Assembly: GCA_902777835.1 (NCBI GenBank)
Contig: CACYVC010000035.1
Coordinates: 1 to 49,242, forward strand
Direction of reading: 5' to 3'
Source: an uncultured Bacteroidales bacterium
GTDB taxonomy: Bacteria > Bacteroidota > Bacteroidia > Bacteroidales > Muribaculaceae
Length of the DNA stretch: 49,242 bases
Of this stretch, positions 8,908-18,842 are shown one piece after another. The position numbers and the translations under genes were made by a program. Within the stretch, counting starts at the first letter, position 1; every line of letters begins with the position of its first letter. Under the pieces are notes generated by a model. The model saw nothing but the letters and a program-made list of their open reading frames with translations. It did not search any database and had not been told where the DNA came from.

Positions 8908-9576
8908 CTATTTCAGTCTTGCTATTGGTGTGATGCCACCAGTGGTCTTGTCGCCTAGTTTCACCAGAATCTCACTATTGAGAGGCAAGTAGATATCTAC
9001 ACGTGAGCCAAACTTAATGAAACCAATGAAATCGCTGATATCTACTTCGTCGTCGGCCTCAACGTAGGTGACGATGCGGCGCGCTATTGCACCAGCAATT
9101 TGACGCACCAGCACATCTTCTCCATTCTTTTCGCTCTCAATTACTATAGCCGAACGCTCGTTGTCAGTACTCGACTTGGGAAGATAAGCAGCAAGGAAGC
9201 GGCCCGCATGGTGCTTAACATATTTCACCTTGCCCTTGAGGGGAACCCAGTTGGCATGCACATTAAACACCGACATAAACACCGAGAGTTGGATGCAGTT
9301 ACGGTGCAGGTATTCGCCCTCATACACCTCCTCAAGAGCCACCACTTTGCCATCGACGCTGGAAACAACAACTCCGTCGCTGTCGCCCTTGAAGTGTCTC
9401 TGCGGCAGTCTGAAGAAGTTGAGCACCAAAGCAAACATAATGATGCTTATCACCATCAGTGTGATGGGGATGGCCTTGGGCTCAATGAATAAAAAGGCGA
9501 GCACGTTGATTGCCAGCAGTATAAACAGCAGTACAAAGATGATGTTCTGTCCCTCTTGATGTATCTTGACTTTCAT
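8908..9576 (-). CDS. psd: Phosphatidylserine decarboxylase proenzyme
   Basis: This enzyme decarboxylates phosphatidylserine to phosphatidylethanolamine. The proenzyme self-cleaves to form a pyruvoyl group; the FIKFGSRVDIYLP block near the C-terminus holds the Gly-Ser cleavage site. Two hydrophobic segments lie near residues 10-45. I use the ATG at 9576 (222 residues), because the upstream extension to 9699 crosses the promoter at 9604-9611 and adds a non-homologous leader. The length then matches the short bacterial/archaeal type. pssA follows 13 bases downstream. Confidence 0.92.
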   Translation of the reverse strand: MKVKIHQEGQNIIFVLLFILLAINVLAFLFIEPKAIPITLMVISIIMFALVLNFFRLPQRHFKGDSDGVVVSSVDGKVVALEEVYEGEYLHRNCIQLSVFMSVFNVHANWVPLKGKVKYVKHHAGRFLAAYLPKSSTDNERSAIVIESEKNGEDVLVRQIAGAIARRIVTYVEADDEVDISDFIGFIKFGSRVDIYLPLNSEILVKLGDKTTGGITPIARLK

Positions 9577-9603
9577 TTCGTGAAAAATCTTTATTTCAAA
9601 CTG

Positions 9604-9611
9604 CAAAGATA
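9604..9611 (-). promoter_or_regulatory. -7 element for psd-pssA-DUF4834
   Basis: The minus strand reads TATCTTTG here, an exact TAnnTTTG element. It lies 28 bases before the chosen psd ATG, which supports the shorter psd start. No good -33 TTTG is seen at the standard spacing. Confidence 0.6.
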
Positions 9612-9708
9612 ATAAAAAGTTTTCAGATTTTAGTTTAAGAATAAAGATTTTTCCAAATAATGAATGCTTGTAATCAAAATCCGAAAGAAAAATGCTCAAT
9701 AATTATAG

Positions 9709-9735
9709 TCTTTATTCAAAAAGTGATTACCTTTG
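9709..9735 (+). promoter_or_regulatory. Promoter of the dockerin/FGE gene
   Basis: TACCTTTG at 9728-9735 fits the -7 consensus TAnnTTTG, with a TTTA-like -33 near 9712. The leader before ATG 9780 is about 38 bases. The intact promoter suggests that the frameshifted gene downstream is still transcribed. Confidence 0.65.
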
Positions 9736-9779
9736 CAGTAATGAAACGCAACATAATTAATCATTAACAAAACAACATT

Positions 9780-10777
9780 ATGAAGAAAACATTACTTGCT
9801 CTTTTAGCATTTGTCGCTTGCAGTGTGGCAGCCAATGCCACTGTTTATGGCGACGTGAATGGTGACGGCGATGTGACAGTTGTTGATGCCACTGCAATTT
9901 ACAATTATCTTCTAGAAGGCGATGAAACCTACCTCGCTACTTGCGACGTGGATGGCGATGGATATGTCACAGTTGCCGATATCACAATCGTCTATAACAT
10001 TATTTTAGGAAACGAATTGCCCGTGGAACCTCCTGCACCAGTGACCGAATACACCGTTAATGGTGTGACATTCAAAATGGTGGAAGTGGAAGGCGGCACT
10101 TTCATGATGGGAGTTGACCAGCAAGTGGGATACGCTTATCCAGCCCACGAGGTAACGCTTAGCACCTATAGCATTGGTCAAACCGAGGTCACTCAGGAGT
10201 TGTGGGTGGCTGTGATGGGATCAAATCCAAGCTACTTCAATGAATATGGAAATGCCGATTTGCACTCTAATCATAATTCATGGGACGCAGGCATCAATCT
10301 CCAGCGACCTGTTGACTATGTGAATTATGGCGACTGCTTGGCTTTTTGTGCAAAACTCAATGAGATGACAGGCTTGAACTTCCGCATCCCTACCGAGGCC
10401 GAATGGGAGTTTGCCGCACGCGGTGGAAACCTGACTCATGGTTCAATGATGTGGCTTGGTGGAAAGAGACTATTCCTTCACCCACATTGTGGACTGATGG
10501 TTGGGGCACTCAGACCGTGGCAACTAAGGCTCCCAACGAACTTGGAATCTATGACATGAGTGGCAACGTTGAGGAATGGTGCTATGACTGGTTTGCCACC
10601 TATAGTTCTACCGCAGAGCCACTGACCAACCCCACAGGACCAGCAACAGGAACTCAACGCGCTAAGCGTGGTGGCACTTGTACCAACCAATACGCATATA
10701 GCCTGATAGTGTATTACCGCCAGCCGCAGAACCCTGACGCTCGCGGCAACACCCGTGGCCTGCGTCTCGCTCTGTAG
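9780..10777 (+). pseudogene. Exported dockerin + FGE-fold (SUMF1) protein, frameshifted
   Basis: The gene reads in one frame from 9780 to about 10442 and in another from there to 10777. Domains in order: signal peptide (ends VAANA, about residue 21); a dockerin-type pair of loops, GDVNGDGDVTVVDA and CDVDGDGYVTVADI (residues 22-80); and an FGE/SUMF1 fold starting at VNGVTFKMVEVEGGTFMMG. The second frame supplies the rest of the fold (NDVAWW, GTQTVATKAPNELGIYDMSG, RGLRLAL). Compared with the sister protein at 46966-47010, the codons for the YTYSGSNTI segment are missing exactly at 10442/10443, a loss of about 25 bases. So this is a deletion rather than a homopolymer slip. It could also be an assembly fault. 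As it stands the product loses the C-terminal third of the fold. Confidence 0.8.
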
Positions 10778-10814
10778 AGTCAAGAATAATGCAATAAAAG
10801 CGATAAAGAAAAAA

Positions 10815-10849
10815 GAGACAGTGGAGCAATCTCCACTGTCTCTTTTTTT
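10815..10849. terminator. Bidirectional terminator between dockerin/FGE gene and manC
   Basis: GAGACAGTGGAG (10815-10826) pairs perfectly with CTCCACTGTCTC (10831-10842) around a CAAT loop. T-runs flank it on both strands (10843-10849, and the A-run at 10808-10814 read on the other strand). It can end both converging transcripts. Confidence 0.9.
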
Positions 10850-10872
10850 GTTTTGTAACTAATGTGTTTTCT

Positions 10873-11952
10873 TTACATAAACTTGTCACCGAAGTGTGTT
10901 TTAGCCTCGTTGACGTAGGTTTTAATTTTCTGCTCATCGTTGATGGGCACTATGAGTAGTGCATCGGGTGTGTCGGCTATGACATATCCGTTAATGCCTG
11001 ACACTACTACGAGTTTATCGCCCTGAGCAGCGATTACGTTGTTGTGACTGTCGAAGGCGAGGACCTTGCTGTTGGGGGTAACGTTGGCATCTCTGTTCTT
11101 AGGCGCGTTGTCGTAGATAGAACCCCAAGTGCCAAGATCGCTCCATCCGAAGTCCACCTTCTCGACAAATACGTTGCTTGATTTCTCCATTAGTGCATAG
11201 TCAATAGAGACATTAGGGCAAGTGCCATAGAGATTGTTGATGATTTCTTGCTCGTTGCTGGTGTTGAAGATGTCGCCAGCATGGTCAAAAACCTCGGCAA
11301 TCTCGGGTGCGTGAGTGCGCATCGCGTTGATGATGGTATCTACGCCCCAAAAGAACATTCCTGAATTCCAGAAAAACTCTCCACTCTCGAGGAACACATT
11401 GGCAAGTTCTTTGTTTGGCTTCTCGGTGAATGTCTTCACCTTAGAGAATGCCTCGTCGATATGTTCGCCTTCCTGTATGTAGCCGTAACCCGTTTCAGGA
11501 CGGTTGGGCTTAATGCCAAAGGTGACTATAGCATCGTTGTTCTCGATGAAGTCAAAAGCCTTAATTACGCAGTCGTTGAAATCGTTCTGCCTCAGAATCA
11601 AGTGGTCGCTAGGTGCCACCATAATCTTAGCGTTTGGGTTTATGGCCTTGATGTGCCAGGCTGCCCAAGCGTTGCATGGCGCAGTGTTGCGCATCACTGG
11701 TTCGAGCAAAATCTGATTAGGCTTGATATCGGGGAGTTGCTCCTGAATGATGTCGGCATATCGCTCGTTTGTCAGGAAGATGATATTCTCTACGGGTATG
11801 ATGCCTTCGAGCCTGTCGTAGGTGAGCTGCAGCAGGCTACGTCCAGTGCCCAGAAAATCAATAAACTGTTTGGGCATAGCAGTGCGGCTATATGGCCAGA
11901 ATCGGCTTCCCACACCGCCACACATAATTACGCAAAATCGGTCTTGTTTCAT
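10873..11952 (-). CDS. manC: Mannose-1-phosphate guanylyltransferase
   Basis: This enzyme makes GDP-mannose from mannose 1-phosphate and GTP, the precursor for mannose- and fucose-containing surface glycans. The nucleotidyltransferase signature GGVGSRFWPYSR followed by PKQF lies at residues 12-29. Further blocks are VAPSDHLI, PNRPETGYGYI, FTEKPNKE, FFWNSGMFFW and VDFGWSDLGTW. At 359 residues it is the short form without the isomerase/cupin domain found in bifunctional enzymes. It begins 23 bases below the CNNM gene and probably shares its transcript. Confidence 0.92.
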   Translation of the reverse strand: MKQDRFCVIMCGGVGSRFWPYSRTAMPKQFIDFLGTGRSLLQLTYDRLEGIIPVENIIFLTNERYADIIQEQLPDIKPNQILLEPVMRNTAPCNAWAAWHIKAINPNAKIMVAPSDHLILRQNDFNDCVIKAFDFIENNDAIVTFGIKPNRPETGYGYIQEGEHIDEAFSKVKTFTEKPNKELANVFLESGEFFWNSGMFFWGVDTIINAMRTHAPEIAEVFDHAGDIFNTSNEQEIINNLYGTCPNVSIDYALMEKSSNVFVEKVDFGWSDLGTWGSIYDNAPKNRDANVTPNSKVLAFDSHNNVIAAQGDKLVVVSGINGYVIADTPDALLIVPINDEQKIKTYVNEAKTHFGDKFM

Positions 11953-11975
11953 ATTTGTATTATTGTTGTGGAGAT

Positions 11976-13274
11976 TTAATTGTTATTGTCGTTATCGTTT
12001 GGGTTCACTGTGAGAGTGATAAGCTCAAGGCGTGCTCCACTCTTCTTGGTGATGTTTACAGTGAACTGATCTATGTTGTGTTTCTCGCCTTGATTAGGAA
12101 TCACTTCGAGGCGGTTTACAATGTATCCGGCAATGGTCTGGTAGTCGTCGCTCTCGGGTAGGTCGAGGTCAAACATCTCATTGATGCGCTCTATCTCCAT
12201 GCGTCCCGAGAGTTCGTAGGTGTTCTCTCCAGTCTTGCGGGCTATGAGTTTGCGGCGGTCGTGCTCGTCCTCGATGTCTCCAAATATTTCCTCTACGAGG
12301 TCTTCGAGTGTCACCATACCTGCCGTGCCGCCAAACTCATCTACCACAATCGCCATGCTTTTCTTCTCCTTCAAGAGATTCTGCATCATTTTCTTGGCGA
12401 GCATTGTCTCGGGGGCTATGATTACGGGCTTGATTTGGTCTTTCCAGTTCACGTCGGGCTTGAAGAGCTCGCTCACTTGTATGAAGCCTAGCACATTGTC
12501 GATGTCGTCGTGATATACAACGAGTTTCGATAGTCCCGACTTAGTGAAGAGCTGGCTCAGTTCCTCTCTTGTGGTATCGGCGATGTCAACGCCCACTATC
12601 TCGTTGCGTGGAATCATGCAGTCGCGCAAGCGTGTGTCGCTGAAGTCGAGTGCGTTCTCAAATATTTTCACCTCGCGCTCCACCTCACGGTTCTCATCTT
12701 CGCTTTTGTCGATATTTTCTTGCAGATAGTCATCGAGCTCGCCCACCGAGATGAGCCTGATTTCCTTTTTCTCGTTTTTGAGGCCAAACATCTTCATCAA
12801 AGCCATAGAGAGCCATGAAGTGAACTGTGATATTGGATATAAAATGAGATACAGAAAAAGCAATGGCACAGCAAATATCTTAAGGGAGCGATTGGGGTTG
12901 ATGCGGAACGTCATCTTTGGTATAAACTCTCCCATTATCAGAACGATAGCCGTAGAAATGAGCGTTTGAACCAGCAGAATCAAAGCTTCATTGTCGGCTC
13001 CCAACCATCCCTCGAGTGGCTCTTTCAGCAGCCATGCGATGCCGATACCATAAACCACATGCACAATGTTTTGTCCCACGAGCATAGTGGATATAAACGT
13101 CTCACGGTGAGCATAGAAGATGTTTAGGATTTGGCTCACCAGCCCTCCTTTTTTGATGTCGATTTCGGTCTTTACTTTGTTAGACGACACAAAGGCAATC
13201 TCCATGCCCGAGAAGAACCCTGCGAGCACAAGCGCCGAAATGGTGAGAATGAGATATGGTGTAAACTGTTCCAC
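11976..13274 (-). CDS. CNNM/CorC-family membrane protein with CBS domains (GldE-type)
   Basis: The 432-residue protein has an N-terminal CNNM (DUF21) membrane domain of four hydrophobic segments (about 1-165) and a linker. A CBS-domain pair follows (about 195-330; [18 protein letters not shown] and [29 protein letters not shown]), then a C-terminal transporter-associated domain. Members of this family handle divalent cations; in gliding Bacteroidetes the homologue is called GldE, but no gliding genes are visible here. It lies 10 bases after lptC and 23 before manC on the same strand, suggesting one operon. Confidence 0.88.
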   Translation of the reverse strand: MEQFTPYLILTISALVLAGFFSGMEIAFVSSNKVKTEIDIKKGGLVSQILNIFYAHRETFISTMLVGQNIVHVVYGIGIAWLLKEPLEGWLGADNEALILLVQTLISTAIVLIMGEFIPKMTFRINPNRSLKIFAVPLLFLYLILYPISQFTSWLSMALMKMFGLKNEKKEIRLISVGELDDYLQENIDKSEDENREVEREVKIFENALDFSDTRLRDCMIPRNEIVGVDIADTTREELSQLFTKSGLSKLVVYHDDIDNVLGFIQVSELFKPDVNWKDQIKPVIIAPETMLAKKMMQNLLKEKKSMAIVVDEFGGTAGMVTLEDLVEEIFGDIEDEHDRRKLIARKTGENTYELSGRMEIERINEMFDLDLPESDDYQTIAGYIVNRLEVIPNQGEKHNIDQFTVNITKKSGARLELITLTVNPNDNDNNN

Positions 13275-13284
13275 TGAGGTTTAT

Positions 13285-13953
13285 TTAGTTAAATGTCGGG
13301 AATCTGGTATCGTTGACAGGGACTATGGCTTGCACGCGATTGACCTTGTATGTGGTGATCTTTTCGTTTGACTCATAGCCATATCCCTCAAGAATCTTCT
13401 CTTGCGCCTGCATTCTTATGAACGAGTCGCTATAGTATTTGCTGGCCTTGCGGTCCCAGAACATTTGGTTGGTCTCTATCTTGCTTCCGTCTTTGCTGGT
13501 GATAGTCACCATGCTGTTGAGGCTCCAAAGGGCTTTTTCCTCGTCGTAGTAGGCTGAGTCGCAAGTTATCTCACTGCCATTTTTGTCGTGTATGGTGATG
13601 TTGCCCGTGAGGTTTAGCATGCGTGTGGAGCGGTCATAATGAGCAGAGTCACATTTCATCGACATCTTCACCTCAAAGCTATGCTTGTCGAGTTCTTCGG
13701 CGATAAGTCCATCGGGGAACACCCAGTGCGGATGTTCCTGCTCCTCATAGGCAAGCCATGTCTTAGTAGTGATGCGGTATCTTGTCATTCCTGAGTCGCT
13801 GAGCAAAGTCTGCACGTTGTGTGAGACCATAGTTGGCTGTTTTGATGCGTCGATTTTTTGATTGGCGGCGATGCCGTCATCATCCTTGCAGCCCGAAGCT
13901 ATCAAGATGACAATTAAGATTGCAATAATAAAATAGTATCTACTCTGCTTCAT
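13285..13953 (-). CDS. lptC: LptC-family lipopolysaccharide export protein
   Basis: The 222-residue protein starts with a membrane/lipobox segment (IIAILIVILIASGC), giving a likely lipoprotein Cys at residue 21. A beta-jellyroll-like region follows, with repeated blocks such as CDSAHYDRSTRMLNLTGNI and CDSAYYDEEKALWSLN typical of LptC/OstA folds. LptC bridges the inner-membrane LptBFG transporter to periplasmic LptA. No other lpt genes are adjacent, which is usual in Bacteroidales. The CNNM gene follows after 10 bases. Confidence 0.8.
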   Translation of the reverse strand: MKQSRYYFIIAILIVILIASGCKDDDGIAANQKIDASKQPTMVSHNVQTLLSDSGMTRYRITTKTWLAYEEQEHPHWVFPDGLIAEELDKHSFEVKMSMKCDSAHYDRSTRMLNLTGNITIHDKNGSEITCDSAYYDEEKALWSLNSMVTITSKDGSKIETNQMFWDRKASKYYSDSFIRMQAQEKILEGYGYESNEKITTYKVNRVQAIVPVNDTRFPTFN

Positions 13954-14060
13954 TATTTGTTCTCAACTGTGTTGAGCAATTATTCTTTTTAGTTATTCTA
14001 GATGACTAGGCAGTATTGTTCCTACTTGCCACTTAGCACTTAAATAAAACTAATCACTTA

Positions 14061-15305
14061 TTACCTGATCTTGTTCTTCCAGAACCACATCTCATTGAAG
14101 TTGACGCTCAACGTAATGTTGAGGTAATCTTCCTTGATGAGGTCGGATGGGGCAGTGTAGCGGTGGCGCCATTCCACTCCAAGGTTCACAAGGGTCTTGT
14201 TGCCCGCCAATGCAGGGAATGAGAATCCTAGTCCTACGCCATAATCGCGCACGTTATTGCTGTTCACGTTCATGTAGTCGTTGTTGTAGAACGCACCCAC
14301 ACGGTAGGTCATGCGGTTAAAGTAGTTGCCACGAGGGTTAGGAAGATATGACATTCCTGCCGACACTTTCCAGCGGTCGTTCCACTTGGTTTGTGGTGCT
14401 TCAAAGTAGTCAATGGGAGTGTATTTGGCTTTCGACCATTGCTGATAGGTGTAGTCTATCTCAAAATTGAGTCGATTGTCATAGGTGTAGCTTATACCAG
14501 CACCAAAGGTTTGAGGCAGCTCATAGTTGCCTTTCATCGACATGAAGTTCACAGTGTCGAGTTTTGTGTCTTGCGACACGTCGGCCATTGTTCCCCATGC
14601 GTTGCCGTGCAGCGTTTTCTTGGGCGAGTAGGTGAGACCTATCACAACCTTGCTCTTGCGCGAGATATTGAAGGCATACTGCAGACCAGCGCGCATGTTC
14701 CAGTCCTTGACCTCCAGGTTGCGTGTAAACTGTGTTGATGATGTGGATTCTACGTTTGTGGTGTTGGTAGTAGAACCAAAGAGGTAAGAGAAATTGGCAC
14801 CTATAGAGAGCCCCTTAAATGGCTGGTAGCCCACACCGGCAAAGAGTTCGGAGAGACCTCCAGAGCCAATGCGAGAGTCGTTGCCGTTAGTGATGTCGCC
14901 GCCAAAGCTGTAGCCCACACTCGAGAACGGCACCACGCCAATGGCAGCACCAAGATTTTTTGCGAGTCTGAACTCCATAGTTATGTAGTCAAGGCCGCCA
15001 CCTAAGCTATATCCGCTTTTGTTGCCTTCCTTCGACCAACAGTTAGTAAGGTCGAGGCCCATGTCCCACAGGAAGGTTAAAGAATCTACTTGTGAGTAGC
15101 TAGCGGGATTCATAACGTTGATTTGACGGCCGTTCTGCATGGCGATACCCACGCCACCCATCGCACGCTGTATGCCTGTGGCATTGTCACTGAGAACGCC
15201 ATAGCCAAGCTTTGAGTAGGGTGTTGTTGACAATTGTGCCATAGCGGGCATGTGGCAAGCAGCCACAAGCGCTACTGTAGATATGATGTATTTAATGAGT
15301 TTCAT
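14061..15305 (-). CDS. Outer-membrane beta-barrel protein, OmpP1/FadL-like
   Basis: The 414-residue protein has a signal peptide ending MPAMAQ near residue 23, and begins its mature region with LSTTPYSKLGYGVL. Glycine- and aromatic-rich alternating segments follow to the end, as in a barrel, and the C-terminus is basic after FNEMWFWKNKIR. An AMGGVGIAMQNGRQINVMNP block near residue 50 resembles the FadL/OmpP1 N-terminal hatch. Its substrate is unknown. It lies upstream of lptC with a 107-base gap, and has its own promoter at 15338-15345. Confidence 0.7.
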   Translation of the reverse strand: MKLIKYIISTVALVAACHMPAMAQLSTTPYSKLGYGVLSDNATGIQRAMGGVGIAMQNGRQINVMNPASYSQVDSLTFLWDMGLDLTNCWSKEGNKSGYSLGGGLDYITMEFRLAKNLGAAIGVVPFSSVGYSFGGDITNGNDSRIGSGGLSELFAGVGYQPFKGLSIGANFSYLFGSTTNTTNVESTSSTQFTRNLEVKDWNMRAGLQYAFNISRKSKVVIGLTYSPKKTLHGNAWGTMADVSQDTKLDTVNFMSMKGNYELPQTFGAGISYTYDNRLNFEIDYTYQQWSKAKYTPIDYFEAPQTKWNDRWKVSAGMSYLPNPRGNYFNRMTYRVGAFYNNDYMNVNSNNVRDYGVGLGFSFPALAGNKTLVNLGVEWRHRYTAPSDLIKEDYLNITLSVNFNEMWFWKNKIR

Positions 15306-15337
15306 TGTTAGAATAAGTTGATTTTTCTACCAAAGTG

Positions 15338-15345
15338 CAAAGTTA
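15338..15345 (-). promoter_or_regulatory. -7 element for the outer-membrane protein gene
   Basis: The minus strand reads TAACTTTG, a full match to TAnnTTTG, 33 bases before the ATG at 15305. A TTTA at about 15361-15364 may serve as a weak -33. Confidence 0.6.
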
Positions 15346-15389
15346 GTAAATACTATTAAATAAAAGTGGTTTTCTACATTTTTTAGCAT

Positions 15390-15779
15390 TTACTTCTCGT
15401 TCTTTTCATCGCTTTTGTTGCTGGTGAGCTTAGAGAGCATAAAAGTGGCATAGATTTGCAGTACGGCACCGGCAAGTAGGAAGGCTACCCAGCTGCGCTG
15501 CATGTCAATGTTGGAGGAAAAAAGGCAGTAGGCTCCCACGCAATATGCAATGGCCGCCCACACGTTCATCCTTGACAGGCGCTTAATTCTTAACTCATCG
15601 CTAGGACTTGGTATAAAGAACTGTGCCACCAATGTGCCGGCGGCTCCGGCAGCAAGCAGGTAGCGTTGCCACGATGGCATGGGTGTGATAAAGAGAGGAA
15701 TAACGGCTGCTGCGAACAATACTGTCATTGATACGCACAGCAGTATGTTGCCTATATTTTGCTTTGTGTTTTTATCCAT
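15390..15779 (-). CDS. Small integral membrane protein, unknown function
   Basis: The 129-residue protein has four predicted membrane helices (about 10-31, 37-53, 72-89 and 94-114) and a charged C-terminal tail. It matches no family that I recognise with certainty. It lies three bases after the FtsB/DivIC-like gene on the same strand, so it is almost certainly co-transcribed with it. A role at the cell envelope or division site is only a guess from this position. Confidence 0.6.
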   Translation of the reverse strand: MDKNTKQNIGNILLCVSMTVLFAAAVIPLFITPMPSWQRYLLAAGAAGTLVAQFFIPSPSDELRIKRLSRMNVWAAIAYCVGAYCLFSSNIDMQRSWVAFLLAGAVLQIYATFMLSKLTSNKSDEKNEK

Positions 15780-15782
15780 TTT

Positions 15783-16088
15783 CTATTTAATATCAGTCTC
15801 ATATACATCCTCGTTGGTGCGTTTCATGTGGTATTGCTCGCGTGCCAGTTTCTCGAGGTGCTCGGGGTCGGTGTCGAGTTCGCGGAATTTTTTCTCATAG
15901 TACATGGCAGAGTCCTCTTTGCTCTTGATTTGCGCATTGAGTTTATTGATTTCTGACTTCTGTTTTGAGATTTCCATGTAGTTGTATTCTCCAAAGAACA
16001 GCAACATCAGGATGAATGCCAAGAAAAGCAGAAACGGCAAGTTCAGCCACAGAGGAAGCCACTTGGGGCGCTTGATTTTTATTTTCAT
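15783..16088 (-). CDS. FtsB/DivIC-type septum formation protein
   Basis: From ATG 16088 the protein has 101 residues: a basic cytoplasmic start (MKIKIKRPKWLPLWLN), one membrane helix (about 15-35) and a coiled coil (about 40-70). A conserved LEKLAREQYHMKRTNEDVY block ends it, as in FtsB/DivIC proteins that join FtsL in the divisome. The upstream extension to 16133 lacks homology and is rejected. A TAACTTCG-like -7 sits on the minus strand at about 16122-16129. The small membrane protein gene follows directly. Confidence 0.85.
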   Translation of the reverse strand: MKIKIKRPKWLPLWLNLPFLLFLAFILMLLFFGEYNYMEISKQKSEINKLNAQIKSKEDSAMYYEKKFRELDTDPEHLEKLAREQYHMKRTNEDVYETDIK

Positions 16089-16278
16089 CTCGTTCTCGTT
16101 TTTACTCGTAAATTTAGAGTGCGAAGTTAGCAATAATTCCCAACATCCACAATAATAATTTCACGTTTAACAATTATTTAGGTGGAATGTGGAAGGTGGA
16201 AAGAGGAAGGGAATCGAAATTGTCCTCTATGCTGTGACTGTCGCAGCCACTTAACACTTAAAACTTAACACTTACTAC

Positions 16279-16956
16279 TTATTCCAGCAATCCTGGCCTT
16301 AGTTTCTTAGTTCGGGCGAGCGCTTGCTCCATTTTCCATTCCTCGATTTTGGCGAAATTGCCGCTGAGCAGTATTTCGGGCACCTGCCAGCCGTTGAACT
16401 CGGCAGGACGGGTATATACTGGAGCTTCTAGCAGATTGTCTTGGAAAGAGTCGCTTAGTGCGCTCTGTTCGTCTCCAATTGCTCCAGGGATAAGCCTCAC
16501 CACAGCGTCGGCGATCACTGCTGCTGGCAGTTCTCCACCAGTGAGTACATAGTTGCCGATGGATATTTCACGGGTGATAAGGTGCTCGCGTATGCGGTAG
16601 TCCACGCCCTTGTAGTGGCCGCACAGGATAATGATATTCTGTGCCAGCGAGAGTTGGTTGGCAATAGGTTGGTTAAACATATCACCATCGGGAGAAGTGA
16701 AAATTACTTCATCATAGTCTCGCTCACTCTTGAGGTGCTCGATGCAGCGGAACACGGGCTCAATCTGCATCACCATGCCTGCCTCGCCGCCAAAGGGGTA
16801 GTCGTCAACCTTGCGGTGCTTGCGCAGCGACCAGTCGCGCAGGTTGTGTATGTGGATTTCTACCAGCCCTTTGTCCTGCGCACGCTGCACGATACTGCAG
16901 TGCAGAGGCGACTCTAGCGCCTCGGGCATCACGGTGAGTATGTCAATTCGCATCAT
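16279..16956 (-). CDS. trmD: tRNA (guanosine(37)-N1)-methyltransferase TrmD
   Basis: TrmD methylates G37 of tRNAs next to the anticodon and prevents frameshifting. The protein is 225 residues and shows the SPOUT blocks: [45 protein letters not shown] and [14 protein letters not shown]. The C-terminal [19 protein letters not shown] follows. The start is one of two adjacent ATGs (16956 or 16953). The upstream EptA-like gene stops at 16959, two bases away, so trmD appears to depend on its transcript. Confidence 0.95.
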   Translation of the reverse strand: MMRIDILTVMPEALESPLHCSIVQRAQDKGLVEIHIHNLRDWSLRKHRKVDDYPFGGEAGMVMQIEPVFRCIEHLKSERDYDEVIFTSPDGDMFNQPIANQLSLAQNIIILCGHYKGVDYRIREHLITREISIGNYVLTGGELPAAVIADAVVRLIPGAIGDEQSALSDSFQDNLLEAPVYTRPAEFNGWQVPEILLSGNFAKIEEWKMEQALARTKKLRPGLLE

Positions 16957-16958
16957 GG

Positions 16959-18803
16959 CTATTTCTTTGTTTTGTTTTCCTTGCCTTTATTTACCACCTC
17001 GTCGTAGTCATACTGGTCATACACAATCCTCTTCTTGGGCTTGTAGTCGGGGCTTGAGATATCGCGGCTTGCATCGTAGTATTTTGTCTTTATGCCTGCC
17101 AAGCGCAACAGCATGACACTAATGTCAAGGCTAATGCCCTTGCGGTCAACGGCAGCGCGCATCTGCTTCACTAGCTCGGGATGCTTGGCAATGAAGGTGT
17201 TGCTACACCACACCATGAATGGCACGTCGTTGTCGCAGTGGAAGTAGTCGGCTTCGGCGCGTGTGCCGCCTTGGCGTCCGCAGTGGTCACGGAAGTCGTA
17301 GGCCTCATCACCATGGTCAGGAAGATAAATCACCACGGTGTTCTTGTCGCGCCAGATGTCGAAAATGGCTCTCATCACGGCATCGTTATAGAGGGTGGCA
17401 TTGTCGTAGTGCGCTATGTAGTCTTTTGCTTCTTTGGTGATATAATCTTCGGTGCGGTGGATGGAGTCGGCGGTAAACTTGCCGAACCCTTTGCCTCTAG
17501 GATAGCGGTATCCGGGGTTCACATGTTGGCCTTTGAGGTGGAAGATGTAGAGGTTGTGCTTGCCAGGAGGAACCTTGGAGTTGTCTATGAAGTCGGCAAC
17601 CATCTGGCCATCATATTTGAAAGGTATCGCCGACATCTCGTCGTAACTCAGTTTGGCGATGGTGTCGTTATAGAGGAACGCATTCACCGAAATGGTGTAG
17701 AGTTCGGTCTTTTGATACTCGCGCTGCATGTCCCAGATATAAACCTTGTAACCCGCATGACGGAACACGGTGGGGAACATGGGGCTCTCATACCAGTACT
17801 CGTTCTTCGACATGTCATTGAGAGAGAAGAAGTTCTTCTGCACCGTAGAGGTGGCATTGTAGGGACTAACAATGTCGTTAAACACGATGAGGTTGCCACG
17901 ATTGCGCTCCTTGATCATGTAGGGTGTGGTGTTATGCTCGTAGCCATAAATTGCGGCGTGGCTCTTGATGTAGCTCTCGCCAAAGACCATAACCACGTTG
18001 AGCGAGTCTTGCTCGGTAACCTCGATGGGTGTCTTATATACCTCACGAGCCACGTCAATGGCTTGTGCCACATCGGCATGACTGGTGCTCAGATAGCTGA
18101 AGGAATAGATTACGCAGCTAACATTGTCGAGGGCATTGGTGCCAAAGTCGGCAACCCAGCTGCTCAGATCTTTGGAGTGCTTGCACGTCGCCATCCTAAC
18201 ATAATTGTGGCTATAATAAGCGCCAAAGAGGATTAGTGGCACCAATAGCACTGTCAGCACTATTTTTACCACTTTATTGTGAGCCGCCTTGATGAACCAC
18301 CTGCGTAGCCATTCGCTAAGCGCCACCACAATTATTATGGCAACGACTATGCCGTAGGTGATAAGGCTAGGTGTGGCAAAGGCATAGGTGGTGATAAACT
18401 CGCTCGCCTCGCTCTCGTTGGTTTCAGCGAGAAGGGTGAACAAGCGCGCGCCAATTCCCATCTCAAAGTTCAGGTTCACAAAGATATAGGTTGCCTCAAG
18501 CAGAATCACAAGGAAGTAGATTATGCTCTTATACAGCGTCCTTATGGGGCGCTTGCGACACATGTGAAGGCCCAGCGTCAAGAGGTAGCATACAAAGGTG
18601 CCCAGTGCCAGGCACCGCAGGCCATGGTCCCAGTGGTTGCCATCGAGATAGAAGCATCCCACAAGGTAACCAAAAGTGACTCCACAGTTGATGAACCACA
18701 TCACAAGGAAGAAATTAAAGTCTTCAATGATAGGTTTCATCAACCAGTTTGCAGCCTTTACGAGCCACTTCCAAAATGCCTTTATTTTCTCTTTATATTT
18801 CAT
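16959..18803 (-). CDS. Phosphoethanolamine transferase (EptA-like, sulfatase fold)
   Basis: The 614-residue protein has about five membrane helices in its first 215 residues and a periplasmic alkaline-phosphatase/sulfatase domain after it. Key blocks are [19 protein letters not shown] (nucleophile region), [27 protein letters not shown], and [20 protein letters not shown] with metal-binding Asp and His. EptA-type enzymes move phosphoethanolamine from phosphatidylethanolamine to lipid A or glycans and can lower polymyxin susceptibility. The lipid A target is inferred, not shown. trmD follows two bases downstream. Promoter at 18835-18842. Confidence 0.85.
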   Translation of the reverse strand: MKYKEKIKAFWKWLVKAANWLMKPIIEDFNFFLVMWFINCGVTFGYLVGCFYLDGNHWDHGLRCLALGTFVCYLLTLGLHMCRKRPIRTLYKSIIYFLVILLEATYIFVNLNFEMGIGARLFTLLAETNESEASEFITTYAFATPSLITYGIVVAIIIVVALSEWLRRWFIKAAHNKVVKIVLTVLLVPLILFGAYYSHNYVRMATCKHSKDLSSWVADFGTNALDNVSCVIYSFSYLSTSHADVAQAIDVAREVYKTPIEVTEQDSLNVVMVFGESYIKSHAAIYGYEHNTTPYMIKERNRGNLIVFNDIVSPYNATSTVQKNFFSLNDMSKNEYWYESPMFPTVFRHAGYKVYIWDMQREYQKTELYTISVNAFLYNDTIAKLSYDEMSAIPFKYDGQMVADFIDNSKVPPGKHNLYIFHLKGQHVNPGYRYPRGKGFGKFTADSIHRTEDYITKEAKDYIAHYDNATLYNDAVMRAIFDIWRDKNTVVIYLPDHGDEAYDFRDHCGRQGGTRAEADYFHCDNDVPFMVWCSNTFIAKHPELVKQMRAAVDRKGISLDISVMLLRLAGIKTKYYDASRDISSPDYKPKKRIVYDQYDYDEVVNKGKENKTKK

Positions 18804-18834
18804 TGATTATTTTACTATTTCACAAAAAATCGTG

Positions 18835-18842
18835 CAAAATTA
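18835..18842 (-). promoter_or_regulatory. -7 element for the EptA-like gene and trmD
   Basis: TAATTTTG on the minus strand, 32 bases before the ATG at 18803. It lies in the divergent 238-base gap shared with parC. Confidence 0.6.

Noticed and set aside
8908-9699. Longer psd start at 9699
   Set aside because: The extension crosses the -7 element at 9604-9611 and adds about 41 residues not seen in the family.
10403-10777. Separate gene starting at 10403
   Set aside because: It continues the FGE fold of the 9780 gene after an inferred deletion and has no start signals of its own.
17181-18236. 351-codon plus-strand frame
   Set aside because: It is antisense to the well-supported EptA-like gene and reflects its codon bias; no promoter or domain.
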